Source of the DNA: Cordilura impudica
Taxonomy: Eukaryota > Arthropoda > Insecta > Diptera > Scathophagidae
NCBI GenBank assembly: GCA_963682025.1
Contig: OY821521.1
Coordinates: forward strand, 170,367,165 to 170,431,164
Reading direction: 5' to 3'
DNA: 64,000 bases
Shown piece after piece: positions 24,728 through 36,600 of the stretch. The notes beneath the pieces are model-generated. The model was not told the origin of the DNA. It searched no databases and worked only from the letters and a program-made list of their open reading frames with translations. The first letter of the stretch is position 1. The number at the start of each line of letters is the position of its first letter. Made by a program: the position numbers and the translations under genes.

Positions 24728-24954
24728 TTTCCATTAATATCTGGTCTTATTGCACTAATTGTAGCAAATGTAAACAAAATATTTTAAAAGTAAACTATTT
24801 GATAAACTTTATAATAAATTGTTACAACACTTTGAATTTTCCAGCATTTTTTAGAGGTGTGCCCATATTTTAGGTCATTTATTAGCATAATGATGCCCGA
24901 TTTGTCCCATTTTAAATACTAAACTGATCCACATAAAGACAAACAATATTATTC

Positions 24955-25790
24955 TAAGTTTACTTATGTAAATGGTTTATTTTTTGATTGAGCGTGATTT
25001 AATTTTTAGTCAAGAACCATTTGAATTTTTTTTTTTTTTAATTATCGTATAACTTCTAAGGTCTCAAAACATTCTTATAGGGATCAAACTTTTGTTATTA
25101 TAACGGCTGCATTAAGCCCTAAACACATTAACCGCGAGTTGCGAGTGCGAGTAAAAACTAAGTTTTTTGCATGCGAGAATTTGTGCTTTTGTGCTTTTAC
25201 AAAATCATCAAAATGCTTTCGAAAAGCTGATTGTTCTACTGTCAAATATAATTCAATTGTCAATTGTATACAAAACTGTTCATATAACAAACAATAAATA
25301 TAACAAAATAAATAAAATCGAAATTATTAACGGGTTAAATAAAGTAAATACTATAGTAGGCATCGCGTTTAATGTTTAATGCCTATCAGCTAATTCTCCT
25401 GTCATCTGATTTTTCTCGCACAGAAAATAGAATCAATTGTATTTCCCTTGCGAGTGTTTTTACAACATAAGTTGACAACGCCACACAAAAAAGCTTTACT
25501 ATCGACCTCGCTTCCACATATAGAAAAAATCATGCTGCCTCATTCTCGTTTTTTCTCGCTCTCTCAACTCGCAGTTATGTATTTAAGGCTTTTAAATTTA
25601 AAGTTTAAATAATGAATTTCATTACTGTTCTATGAAGTACTTAGGAAAATTATAGGTTTTCTACTCTATTAAAAGAAATATAATGGAACTTTTCAAATAG
25701 TAATTAATTCTTTCTATAAAGGACATGATCATTACTTTTTATAAAAAGAAATTATAATAGAAACTGGCCAATAATCTAACCCAAAAAAAC
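24955..25790 (+). repeat. Dispersed repeat R4, copy 2, split by a MITE
   Basis: The flanks at 24985-25114 and 25591-25770 align with 12490-12730. The MITE at 25115-25590 sits between them where the other copy reads GGTTGCTTTAAACAATG. Confidence 0.6.
25115..25590. mobile_element. MITE with AGCC(C/T)TAAA ends
   Basis: The left end AGCCCTAAACACATTAACC, then GCGAGTTGCGAG, mirrors the right end (reversed AGCCTTAAATACATAACTG, then CGAGTTGAGAG). It is 476 bp and non-coding, with TTAA-like flanks. Confidence 0.7.
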
Positions 25791-26117
25791 AAAGTTTTTA
25801 TTAAAACTCTTTCTTGACTTATGCATATGAGTTTTGGATCTCACCGTGACTGTGCGTGACTTTGCGTGACTATCTTAAGTTTAATCTTTGGGTACAACAA
25901 GTCTATGGACAAAGTTTCATATCGATCGGATGAGGGGAAGTGAGGTTTTAATCTCTCCGTGACTGTTCGTGACTGTGCGTGACTATGCGTGACTGTGCGT
26001 TACTATGTCAAAGTTAATCTTTTTTCACAGCAAGTCTGTCGACCAAGTTTCAGATCGATCGGATAAGGGGAAATGGTTTTTAAATCTCTCCGTGATTGCG
26101 CGTGACTATATATTTCT
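25769..26117 (-). repeat. GTCACG element, copy 2 (truncated)
   Basis: Reversed copy: TAATCTAACCC, AAACTCTTTCTTGACTTATG, then two units of GTGACTGTGCGTGACTATGC with CGATCGGATGAGGGGAA. The distal half is missing. Confidence 0.75.
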
Positions 26118-26570
26118 AACTTGTTTTTATCTCTAGTAGTAGTAGTAGCTAATAACAATAATAACAATGACAGGCAATTTTGTTTATGTATGTAATCTGA
26201 AAAATAAAAATAAAAAAAAATATATATTTTAATGAGCATTTAAAATACTGCGTGTTAGATAATGATTAGCAAATATACTTTTTAAAATATAACTTGAATA
26301 AATGAATATGTTAATAATTATCAATATTATCAGAGCTTAAGACTGAGTATTATTTTGAAAGAATTTTTATTGATTGAATTAAACTTTTAAAATCATTGAC
26401 TGAATTCTTTTGTAACAGAATGTAATTTTAAATTTAACGAATTTGTTTAATGAACGAAAGAGTTCTTTTAAAAAATATTATAAAAATAATTAAAAAAAAA
26501 AAAACTCCCAAAATTATGGTATACCCAATCAACAAGGAAGGTCTCATGAGGAACACTCGAAGATGGCGAT
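26118..26570 (+). repeat. Dispersed repeat R3, copy 2
   Basis: The first 200 bases and the closing CAAGGAAGGTCTCATGAGG match copy 1 (4493-4880); the middle differs. Confidence 0.45.
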
Positions 26571-26630
26571 TATTCTAGGATATATTATAGAAAAATTAAA
26601 AAAAAAAAAAAATAATATTAACATTGTTAA

Positions 26631-27003
26631 TCTATAATATTAATATGCTATATGCGATTTGTTGTGACCAATGTTTTGTTCTGCCGTTTTATCCCGATTT
26701 TGACCAAACGTATATTATTTGAAAGGTATTTCTTTTTAGCCGTTTTGCAGATTTCCAGATTTTTAAATTTTTTCCTTTAATTTGAGGCATTTAAATTTGC
26801 TACTAACACAAACATAAAATTATACAATATACTATGTGTGTGCTTATTAAATTTGTTAATGTGGTTGTAATAAAAATGAGTTTGTTTTTTGTGTTGATTT
26901 GTGAATTGGCTATAATTGATTAGCTTTATTTAGTCTTTATTTAATAAAAAAAAAAATATTTTCTAGAACTTGCACTTGAATTTCGAGGGCTGGAATCTGC
27001 TAG
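26631..27003 (+). mobile_element. Helitron H, copy 5
   Basis: TCTATAATATTAATATGC to TTTCGAGGGCTGGAATCTGC, ending CTAG; inserted between A (26630) and T (27004). Confidence 0.8.
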
Positions 27004-27261
27004 TATATATGTAAAATGTAACAAATATTTCCATTTTTTTAAATTTTTTACATAGAATAATTTTCATAGTTAGTATTGAAAATTTTGTATTTTTTTATGA
27101 TTTTTGATGTGCAAACATCTATGCGCTCAAGGGGGTAAAAATCTATTTCACAATACAATCACAAAAACAGCGTAAGGGAAAATCGGTGTGAGGTATATGT
27201 AAGTGTGTTGGTGCAAAGATTTTGATTTAAATTTATTTAGCTGATTCAACAACCAGCAGAA

Positions 27262-27350
27262 AGCGCTATGAATGTATAGCAAACAACTGCAACCATCAAG
27301 TATAATAACCATAGCAGTTGCTTGCTTGCTTGCTATACATAGATGGCGCT
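27262..27350. repeat. Short hairpin
   Basis: AGCGCTATGAATGTATAGC-AA-CAACTGC pairs with GCAGTTG-TTGCTTGCTATACAT-AT-GCGCT across a ~24-base loop. It is probably the core of a small palindromic element; a small-RNA precursor is possible but unsupported. Confidence 0.55.
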
Positions 27351-27493
27351 TAATGTCTGATTTTAATTGATGTGTAAATAGGTTTACACATCTCCCCTGT
27401 GATCGGACTCACATAGTTTTTTTTATATATATATTATGAATTATATGCTGTGTGAAAGGTACGGAAGTTATGAAATTCCATACTTTTTTTAAT

Positions 27494-28296
27494 AAAAACA
27501 AGTAAGAAAATTATAGTCGGTCTAGACCGACTATACGATACCCTATACCATGAGTTTAGAGACCCTATCTCTCAGGCCCAACTAACTGGATATAGAAAAT
27601 AAGCATAAACCAAATTTGAGTGGGATTTTTATTAATTTTTTCGGCTGCAGATATGAAAAAGTTCATATCGGATGCTATACCTATATGGGGACTAGGCCCA
27701 AAAATGGACCGATCCTGACTATGTTTGGTAAAGTCTCTTGTATTTTGCAAAAATATATACAAACAAAATTTGAGAAGAATCAGTGTAATATTTTTGTTTT
27801 TTGATATATTTAAGCGAAGATCGGGAAGCAGCTCTATATGGGGCCTATGACTAAGCGTTGTCCAATAGGGATCATTTTTGGACTACTGATTAGTGGATGT
27901 AATATATACATACAAACCCAATTTGACTAAGATTTGTATGATAATTTGGATCTTATGGCAATATATGTTGATTTCATTTGAATGGGGGCTAGGTCTGAAC
28001 ATGGATCGATTTTCACCATTTTCAATAGCGTTCATCCCATGGCCGATAAAAGATCAAATACCAAATTTCGTCAAAATATATTCATATTTGCGACCTGCAG
28101 TTTGATTACAAGCTTTACATGGACACACAGACGGACGGACGGACGGACGGACGGACGGACATCGTTAAATCGAATCAGATAGTGATTCTGATTCGATCGG
28201 TATAATTAAAGATGGGTCTAGGTCAAATATTTTTGGTTGTTACAAACAGCAGCACAAAGTCATTATACCCAAACCACATAGTGGTATAGGGTATAA
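27494..28296 (-). mobile_element. DINE-A, reverse copy
   Basis: A well-kept copy: AAAACAAGTAAGAAAATTAT, perfect TAGTCGGTCTAGACCGACTA hairpin, a seven-unit GGAC core (about 28130-28160) and GTGGTATAGGGTATA at the end. Confidence 0.8.
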
Positions 28297-28548
28297 AAAT
28301 AATACTTATTAAAGCTGTAAGAAGAAAAAATATTTCTAAATCGAAAGCATTATTTAAAAAAAATTATACATATTTTGTGCGGCGCAACAAATAATTGCTT
28401 AAGTAAATATTGAAGCCTCGAATGTGGTCTTTAACATAAGATACTAACCATTAAAATTGGTTGAAATACTTTTTGTTTGCGATATATACGGATGCGATTT
28501 GTAAAAAAAAAATCAATGTGAGTCCGACCACAGGGGAGAGGTGTAAAC

Positions 28549-30038
28549 ATCTACACCTTTTCCAATAGTATTTCAGAAAGTATCAAATGTATTTCAGAAA
28601 ACATCAAATGTATTTCAGAAATTATCAAATGAATTACAGAAAATATCAATTGAATTTCAGAAAATATCTATTGAAATTCAGAATTAAAAAGTAGTTTACC
28701 CTACAATACCGAAAAGTTATTATTGTTTCTATTAGTGATTTGGAGTCGCAGAAAATGTTTAGCAATATTTGGATTTATTTGTTATGCACTGGAAAATAAA
28801 CTATCAAGGGCAGCCTTTTAATCAGCTACAATATAAACACCAGGATAGAATTTTGACCGATTTGGGAGTCATTTTGAAAAAAACACGTTTATATCGTCAC
28901 CTAAAATGCAAAAGGCAGAAACTAACAAAAAGTTAAAAATTGACTTTTTGTATTGTAGTTACGGCCCTTTACTTAAAAACTACTATTTTACTATAAATTT
29001 TTTTTCATAAATAAAAATCCATCTTTATTTTTCAGCTTGATTCTAAAATTTGGGTATTAAGTTTAAAGTAGTTTTTGCATTTTCGGTGACGATATGTTGA
29101 GTTTTCAAGAAATATTACAAACCCAGTGTAATATTTAAAAAAATATATTTTTATATAGCGTTCTGACTATTTTTCTGAGACTCAATTGATATTTTTTGAA
29201 ATTCAATTCATATTTTCTGAAGTAAATTTAATAATTTCTGAAATACATTTGAAGATTTCTGAAATACAATTGATATTTTCTGAAATACATTAGATAATTT
29301 CAGAAATACATTTTATGTTTTCTGAAATACATTAGATAATTGCTGAAATACATTTGCTGTTTTCTGAAATACATTTAAAATTTTCTGAAATAATTAGATG
29401 GTTTCTGAAATACATTTGATAATTGCTGAAATACATTTGATAATTTCGGAAATACATTTGATATTTTCTGAAATACATTTGATAATTTCTGAAACTCAAT
29501 TGATATTTTCTGAAATTCAATTGATATTTTCTGAAATATAAATGATACTTTCTGAAAATCAATTTATGCTTTCTGAAATACAATTGATACTTTCTGAAAC
29601 TCAATTGGTATTTTCTGAAATTTAATTGATACTTTCTGAAAGTCAATTGATGTTTTCTGAAATTCAATTGATACTTTCTGAAAGTCAATTGAAGTTTTCT
29701 GAAATACAATTGATACTTTCTGAAACTCAATTGATATTTTCTTAAAATCAGTTGATGTTTTCTGAAATACAATTGATAATTCTGAAATTCAATTTATATT
29801 TTCTGCAAATCAAGTAATGTTTTCTGAAACACAATTCATACTTTCTGAAATTCAATTGATGTTTTCTAAAATTCAATTGATACTTTCTGAAAATCAATTG
29901 ATGGTTTCTGAAATACAATTGATACTTTCTGAAACACAATTGATATTTTCTGAAAATCAATTGATGTTTTCTGAAACACAATTGATACTTTCTGAAATTC
30001 AATTGATGTTTTCTAAAATACAAATGGAAAAGGTGTAG
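28549..30038. repeat. ~22-bp repeat arrays in opposite orientation
   Basis: Both ends carry CTACACCTTTTCCA-T-GTATTT, inverted. On the left (28560-28690) about five units read ATTTCAGAAAATATCAAATG. On the right (29165-30025) some 35-40 units read as the reverse complement (CAATTGATATTTTCTGAAAT). About 475 bp of unrelated DNA lies between them. Long open frames rich in FRKYQL come only from the periodicity (about 22-23 bp). Confidence 0.85.
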
Positions 30039-30101
30039 TAATTAAAAAAAACAGCTAAGTTTATTTTCGACTTCTTCAAAGTTTTCCTAGTATTTAGCAC
30101 T

Positions 30102-30352
30102 TTAAACTCACAGCACACCTAGCGGTTCTGCTTACTGAAAAAGTTCTGTCAATAGCAAATATATACTTGAATACTAAAAAAAAACTACTCTGTAAGTTTG
30201 TGAACATGTTAAACTCACAGCACACCTAGCGGTTCTGCTTACTGAAAAAGTTCTGTCAATAGCAGATATACACTTGAATATTTAAAATTAACGAAAAAGA
30301 TTTGTGATTTTGCTAAACAGACAGCGAACAAGGCGGTTCTGCTTACTAAATA
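30102..30352. repeat. 107-bp direct repeat, 2.4 units
   Basis: AAACTCACAGCACACCTAGC, then GGTTCTGCTTACTGAAAAAG, recurs at about 30104 and 30211, with a partial third (GGCGGTTCTGCTTACTAAATA) reaching the outer arm at 30352. Confidence 0.8.
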
Positions 30353-30549
30353 CACCAATACACTTACATATACCACACACCGTTATTCCCTTACGCTGTT
30401 TTTGTGATTGTGTTGTGAAATTGGATATTACCCCCCTGAGCGCATAGATGTTTACACATCAAAAATATTTTATCTTTTTACCTTTTTGAACAATCAGCTC
30501 AATTCTAAACAAAAATTCCGCATGAAATTTCTCACTTCTCCATTTTCCC

Positions 30550-31150
30550 CTATTATGAATAAAAATTCCTTCGGAAAAAAATACGAGGGAAAAAAGTAGT
30601 TATTCTCAATGTACTTGAATTTGGTTTATTCCCAAAAAAATTTCCCTTGCAAACCAGACGGGAGTTTATATAAAAATGTAAGAAGTATTTTAATAAAAAA
30701 AAAATTAAATAAAAACATTAATATTTTATTAATCTTGTAGGCTGAAGACCACAAATAAAGCCAAACTTTCACTTTTGTTAAGTTTAATGAGAGCCAATTC
30801 AGGCATTGATTGTGTTTTCCATAGATTCAGCCCGCAATTGACTTCTAGCAATGCTTTAGCCATTTCGTTGTTGTTCTACAACACAAATTTCTTCCACGAG
30901 TGCTCGCATCATAGCTATGCTATTCATTTTTTATTTAATTTTGCTTTAAAATAAATTTATTTTCGTTTGCACACACAAAAAAAAAATTGAAAATTAATTT
31001 TCAATAAGCAAAACAACTGACATCGAATTTCGATGATGCCACTTATTAATTTTTTTTTTCACGTGGAATTTATAATTGGAGGATTTTTTTTTTCTCGAGA
31101 AAAGTATTTTCCGTGAGAAAGAAATTCCTTGAGAATATTCGTAATTGGGC
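30550..31150. mobile_element. Probable PIF/Harbinger-derived remnant
   Basis: Minus-strand pieces at 30725-30930 (MMRALVEEICVVEQQRN, IARSQLRAES and, in another frame, MPELALIKLNKSESLALF) resemble the N-terminus of Harbinger transposases (RR-LR--S-P--LPE--FI-LFRLNK). The flanks show TATGAATAAAAATTCC and GGAATTTATAATTGGAGG, possible degenerate ends. Weak evidence. Confidence 0.35.
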
Positions 31151-33629
31151 TGAAAAAACTAGGAAAGATTAAAGCTTTTTCAATAATGGCTTAAAAGATA
31201 TTTGCATATTTCCAAACAGATTTTATTCGTTTTGCAAGTAACGCTTTATTAATCAATTTTGACCAGAATAAACACTTGTGTTAATATTCCTCGAAAAAGA
31301 TTCAGGGTAACCTACATCTAGTTTCTTATAAAATCAAGTTTAAAACTTGTGTTTATTTATCATAGAAACCATATGAATGCAGAAGTGTAAAAATATATAA
31401 GATCATCTTCTGATTCTAAAACTCTTTTTCTATTAGATATGTATATTGAAAAAAATTCTGGAACAATTCTTGATTTGCCAGAAAAGTCCGTCAGTTTTGG
31501 CCTGAATAATTATTTTTCAGCACAATCATAAACAAAATTTACGTGTGAGATTTCTCTTGTTTCTTCCTTTTTTTTCAACTGCGGGAATGGAAAAGATTCA
31601 GTGGGAAAAATTCGGTATTATCAATGCAATAAAAAGGTGGAAAAGATCAAGTAAATTCCTTAAATTTTTGTGCACCTTCAATTTGGAAGGAAATTTGCTC
31701 TAAATGTTAGTAAGGTTTGAATAATCTTCTTTTAGGTTAAAAAGCTCTAATAAACAGCAATTGCACCTCTAATAAACAGCATTGACCTTAATGGAAGCCG
31801 TCTTTGGAACATTTATCTAAAGATGTGTATAAAAAATGTGTATCACTTCGGGAAAAACAAGCACCCACTAAGTTTGATAACTGGTGCCACAGCAAATTGT
31901 TTTTCGGCCGGTTGAGAGTGCGCTGCCACCACTTCTAGTAAATAACAAAAAGCCGGTTTCTTTACTCTGCAATATTTTTGAAACCTATAATAAAAAAATT
32001 TATAATTTCAAATAATTACATTGATTCCATGTACAATTCATTCATTTCTTAATTATTGCTCTTCTACGCTAAAAATACTTTCCACAAGCATTCAAAAAGC
32101 CATACTAGTTTTTTGAATTTACTTTTTTTGTTAAAATTATTAAATTTGCTTTACGTTTAAACTAGGGTAAAGAATTAAAATTAAGTGTCAATAACCAAAT
32201 CAGCTGACTTCCAGAATTCGATTTTGCTTTGCCTTATTTTTTTCTTTTTCGCGAAATTTATAATTGGAGGAACTTTTACTGGGGAAAAATTTATTCTTAA
32301 AATTTTTGTTTTTTTTTTTAATAAAAATTACGCTTTTTATTTTTGGATCCCGCTTTTTGATAAATTAACCTCTTTACTTACCCTTGATGACCATTTGATG
32401 ATCGAATATGGAGTTTTTCGAACCCATTATTATAAGTCAAGTAAATAATCTTCCGAAATAATTCCGAAAAATAAACCTTTCTTAAGAAAAGACAATATTG
32501 CATCAATAACTGATTTTATTAAGAAAGGATCTCGATCTTTTGAGTATCGTATAATACTCAGAGCTTGTAAGAAATGTATTTATTTTAATGAATTCCCTTA
32601 ATATTGAATTCAATTTATAAATGAATTAATTAAAATAATTTTTTGTAAAAAAAATGTTAATCTTTACAAAAAATTCCTTATTTTGCAACATTTTTACAAT
32701 AAATTTAAAATTTTTTACATATGCATACAAATAAAAGTAATTTCGAAAGAGGGTATTGAAACCAACTTTGCTTAGGCATTAACTGGATATCGAATATATT
32801 CATGACCATATTTAGTTAAGTTACTTTTCTCAAAAACATATTTAAACAAAATTTAAAAAAATCCAGAGTTCAGAAAAAAAACACACACTGAATAAAAAAC
32901 TTGTACATATATGTAAACAAACATAGCTCAGATCGACAAACACATATTTTTATTTTGATATCAATTATGTGCGTTTCTAAATTTTGTACGGTGCCGAACA
33001 CAATCGCCAAAATCGAAAACCGGCTTAGTATAATATAAATTTTAACATACAGCTTCAGTCATTAAAAAAGTGATGCAGTGGAACAGTACTAACAACCTAA
33101 AAAAATTTTTTTTCAAATTGATAAACTCACGAAGTTTCAATTTAAAAGTAGCTTTTCATTTGGGCACAGTATTATACCATTAGAAAGGTCTTATTAGCAC
33201 TGTTTTGTGAAATGAAAATTGTCTATATCTTCTTTGGAGCAAATTTGAAAATACCAAAATAAAGTTCCATTTTTATAACACAACCAGAGTTTATTGAAAT
33301 CTGTAATTTCCACCTGGAATAGCTTCCTTGAAAAAATCTTTTAAAATTTAAGTCAAAAACTTTCCTATTATTAAATAACTAATTATAAATTGGTTTACGT
33401 TGAAATACACTTACTCGTAATATTGTATATTGCGTGTTGCCACCAATTAGATATTAACTAGAATTTTATTGAGAATCATGCAGCACGACAAGATTAATTA
33501 GATAATAATCTAAAGTTGAAGGTTTTTGTTCAAGATATGATCAAACTTTATTAAGTTTAGTAAACTTTTAACCGCAAAGGCGTTAAGTATTTTTTAAATA
33601 CAAAACAGCAACACAATAACCAATAAAAA
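31151..33629. other. Unassigned DNA downstream of gene B
   Basis: No gene is supported. A stretch at 32190-32290 repeats a piece near 31040-31090 (TTATTTTTTTCTTTTTCGCG / AATTTATAATTGGAGGA). A reversed AATAAA for gene B lies at 33547-33552. The rest is plain AT-rich sequence. Confidence 0.35.
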
Positions 33630-36600
33630 TTAATTAAGTAAAGGATCGCGTTCAACACTCAGGTGAATACCACCCTCTGATTGTAGTATCAAAGCTTTCG
33701 GATCCAATTTGAGTTGAAGTAAAGTCTTCGAACTAAAGACTACACGGTGATTTCGTAAGAATTGAAATAACCCAATTTTTGTTTGCAAATTAGCAAAACG
33801 TTCTCCAATGCAACCATGTGGTCCCAAACCAAAAGGTAGATAAGTGTAGGGTATTATGTTCTTACGATTTTCGTGGGAGAAACGTTCCGGCAGGAATTCA
33901 GAAGGATTTGGAAAATACTGAAAAGAAAATAACAAAAAAATTTATTTTTATTAATAAGAATCTTATACGAGTACAAAACTTCTACCTTACCTTCGGATCT
34001 CTATGTAGAGCATATACTGGTATATAGGCGGGCATACCTGGAGGCATAGCATACTTATTGAATGGTTCAAAGGAGTAGTAATCTCCGCTCTCCACAGTAC
34101 AGTCACGATCCAAAAATGGTAAAGGTGGATATAATCTTAATGTTTCATTGATAATCATTTGCATGTATTCCAAATTATCAATTGTTTTTGCCGTTACCTC
34201 TCCCGAACTTTCCAGTAAAGCCTCCTGTATTTCTTCTCTCAATTTCTGTTGCACCTGTGGATTTCGAGCCATTTCATATAAAGCAAATGACATGGCCGCC
34301 GAAGAAGATTCAAAGCCAGCCGTAAAGAATATAGCGGCCTGAGCTAACATAATATCACCATCAAATATCAGGGAGCCCCCATTTTTAGCATTTTTAATTT
34401 TAGTGGAATTTCGAAATTCTAGTAAAATATCAATCAGATCATTACGTACTAAGCCGGATTTCTCACGTTCCGCCAAAACGTAATTGAAAGTTGATCGTAG
34501 AAATTCAGTTTGTTCGTCTGGCAGCACTTTTATGCCCAGATATGGCACCAACTGGGGTAAAAAGAATACACCAATAAATTGCAGAGCTCTGAGCGTGTGA
34601 AAACGAAAAATTTCACGGCCATTTTTACGAAATTCACCATTTGGCTGTTTGAAGGAATTCGCCTCTACACCAAAGGCCACAGTAGCTATAACATCGGTGG
34701 TGAATAGGGCACAGAATTCCTTTAGTTCCAAATCAAAATATTTTCCATTGTTTGTTAAGGGCATCTTTAGAAGATGAGCATCGAGATTTCGTCCGACCTG
34801 GTATATAATTTGAATAAAAATAAATTGAATAAAACCACAAATAGGGAGTTCATTGAAACCGTAAAGTATTTTTAAAGCAAAATTGAGTTTAAGGCAGGAT
34901 CTGAATGATGAAAAGCGGTCCAGTTCAACAAAAATTTGTGTAAATCATTATAACGGGTGATTTTTTTGAGGTTAGGATTTTCATGCATTAGTATTTGACA
35001 GATCACGTGGGATTTCAGACATGGTGTCAAAGAGAAAGATGCTCAGTATGCTTTGACATTTCATCATGAATAGACTTACTAACGAGCAACGCTTGCAAAT
35101 CATTGAATTTTATTACCAAAATCAGTGTTCGGTTCGAAATGTGTTTCGCGCTTTACGTCCGATTTATGGTCTACATAATCGACCAAGTGAGCAAACAATT
35201 AATGCGATTGTGACCAAGTTTCGCACTCAGTTTACTTTATTGGACATTAAACCAACCACACGAATGCGTACAGTGCGTACAGAAGAGAATATTGCGTCTG
35301 TTTCTGAGAGTGTTACTGAAGACCGTGAAATGTCGATTCGTCGCCGTTCGCAGCAATTGGGTTTGTGTTATTCGACCACATGGAAGATTTTACGCAAAGA
35401 TCTTGGTGTAAAACCGTATAAAATACAGCTCGTGCAAGAACTGAAGCCGAACGATCTGCCACAACGTCTAATTTTCAGTGAATGGGCCCTAGAAAAGTTG
35501 GCAGAAAATCCGCTTTTTTATCGACAAATTTTGTTCAGCGATGAGGCTCATTTCTGGTTGAATGGCTTCGTAAATAAGCAAAATTGCCGTATTTGGAGTG
35601 AAGAGCAACCAGAAGCCGTTCAAGAACTGCCCATGCATCCCGAAAAATGCACTGTTTGGTGTGGTTTGTACGCTGGTGGAATCATTGGACCGTATTTTTT
35701 CAAAGATGCTGTTGGACGCAACGTTACGGTGAATGGCGATCGCTATCGTTCGATGCTAACAAACTTTTTGTTGCCAAAAATGGAAGAACTGAACTTGGTT
35801 GACATGTGGTTTCAACAAGATGGCGCTACATGCCACACAGCTCGCGATTCTATGGCCATTTTGAGGGAAAACTTCGGAGAACAATTCATCTCAAGAAATG
35901 GACCGGTAAGTTGGCCACCAAGATCATGCGATTTGACGCCTTTAGACTATTGTTTGTGGGGCTACGTCAAGTCTAAAGTCTACAGAAATAAGCCAGCAAC
36001 TATTCCAGCTTTGGAAGACAGCATTTCCGAAGAAATTCGGGCTATTCCGGCCGAAATGCTCGAAAAAGTTGCCCAAAATTGGACTTTCCGAATGGACCAC
36101 CTAAGACGCAGCCGCGGTCAACATTTAAATGAAATTATCTTCAAAAAGTAAATGTCATGGACCAATCTAACGTTTCAAATAAAGAACCGATGAGATTTTG
36201 CAAATTTTATGCGTTTTTTTTTAAAAAAAAGTTATCAAGCTCTTAAAAAATCACCCGTTAGTTGTTTTCAATATTGTGTGGTGGAAATCAGACGGGTTTC
36301 AAATTTAGCCCCTTGAGACTATTTCCTATTTTGAAACCTGAGGAAATTGAATTGCTTCACTAAAAACATTTTTTTTGAGAACCTTGAGAAAAACTATTAT
36401 TTGGAAGCAATAAAACATGACTAGCAACTAACTAAATGTGAACTAAACTGTCGAGCTGAACTAAATGTGTCCAGCTAAAAACGCTATTATTGCCAAAAAT
36501 ATTTCTCTTATTCCAAAAAGTCTCAGAGTTATCAAGTCACCCTTGAATGTTAACATTGATTTTTTAACTTTATCTCAAAAATGGTTCCATATTATTGTGC

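Larger units (their letters stand above)
27101..30465. mobile_element. Fold-back-like composite with 113-bp outer inverted repeats
   Basis: The outer arms 27101-27213 and 30353-30465 are inverted copies of each other (TTTTTGATGTG, CATCTATGCGCTCA, CACAAAAACAGCGTAAGG, TATATGTAAGTGT). A second inverted pair lies inside (27381-27416 and 28514-28547, CTCCCCTGTG/CACAGGGGAG with GTGAGTCCGA). A third structure (28549-30038) is made of oppositely oriented short-repeat arrays. A DINE-A copy is inserted in the left part. Nested inverted arms made partly of tandem repeats recall fold-back (FB/Galileo) elements; no transposase or clear target duplication is seen. Confidence 0.6.

Noticed and set aside
29332..30023. 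Long minus-strand frames of FRKYQL repeats
   Set aside because: They result from a ~22-23-bp tandem repeat with few stop codons; period changes break the frame and there is no start context or domain.
27101..30465. CRISPR-like array
   Set aside because: Units are contiguous without unique spacers of constant length, and the genome is an insect's. The same holds for the GTCACG and TTAAAAA arrays.
32185..32448. 87-aa plus-strand frame
   Set aside because: Phe/Leu-rich, AT-driven composition, partly overlaps a repeated stretch; no recognisable family.
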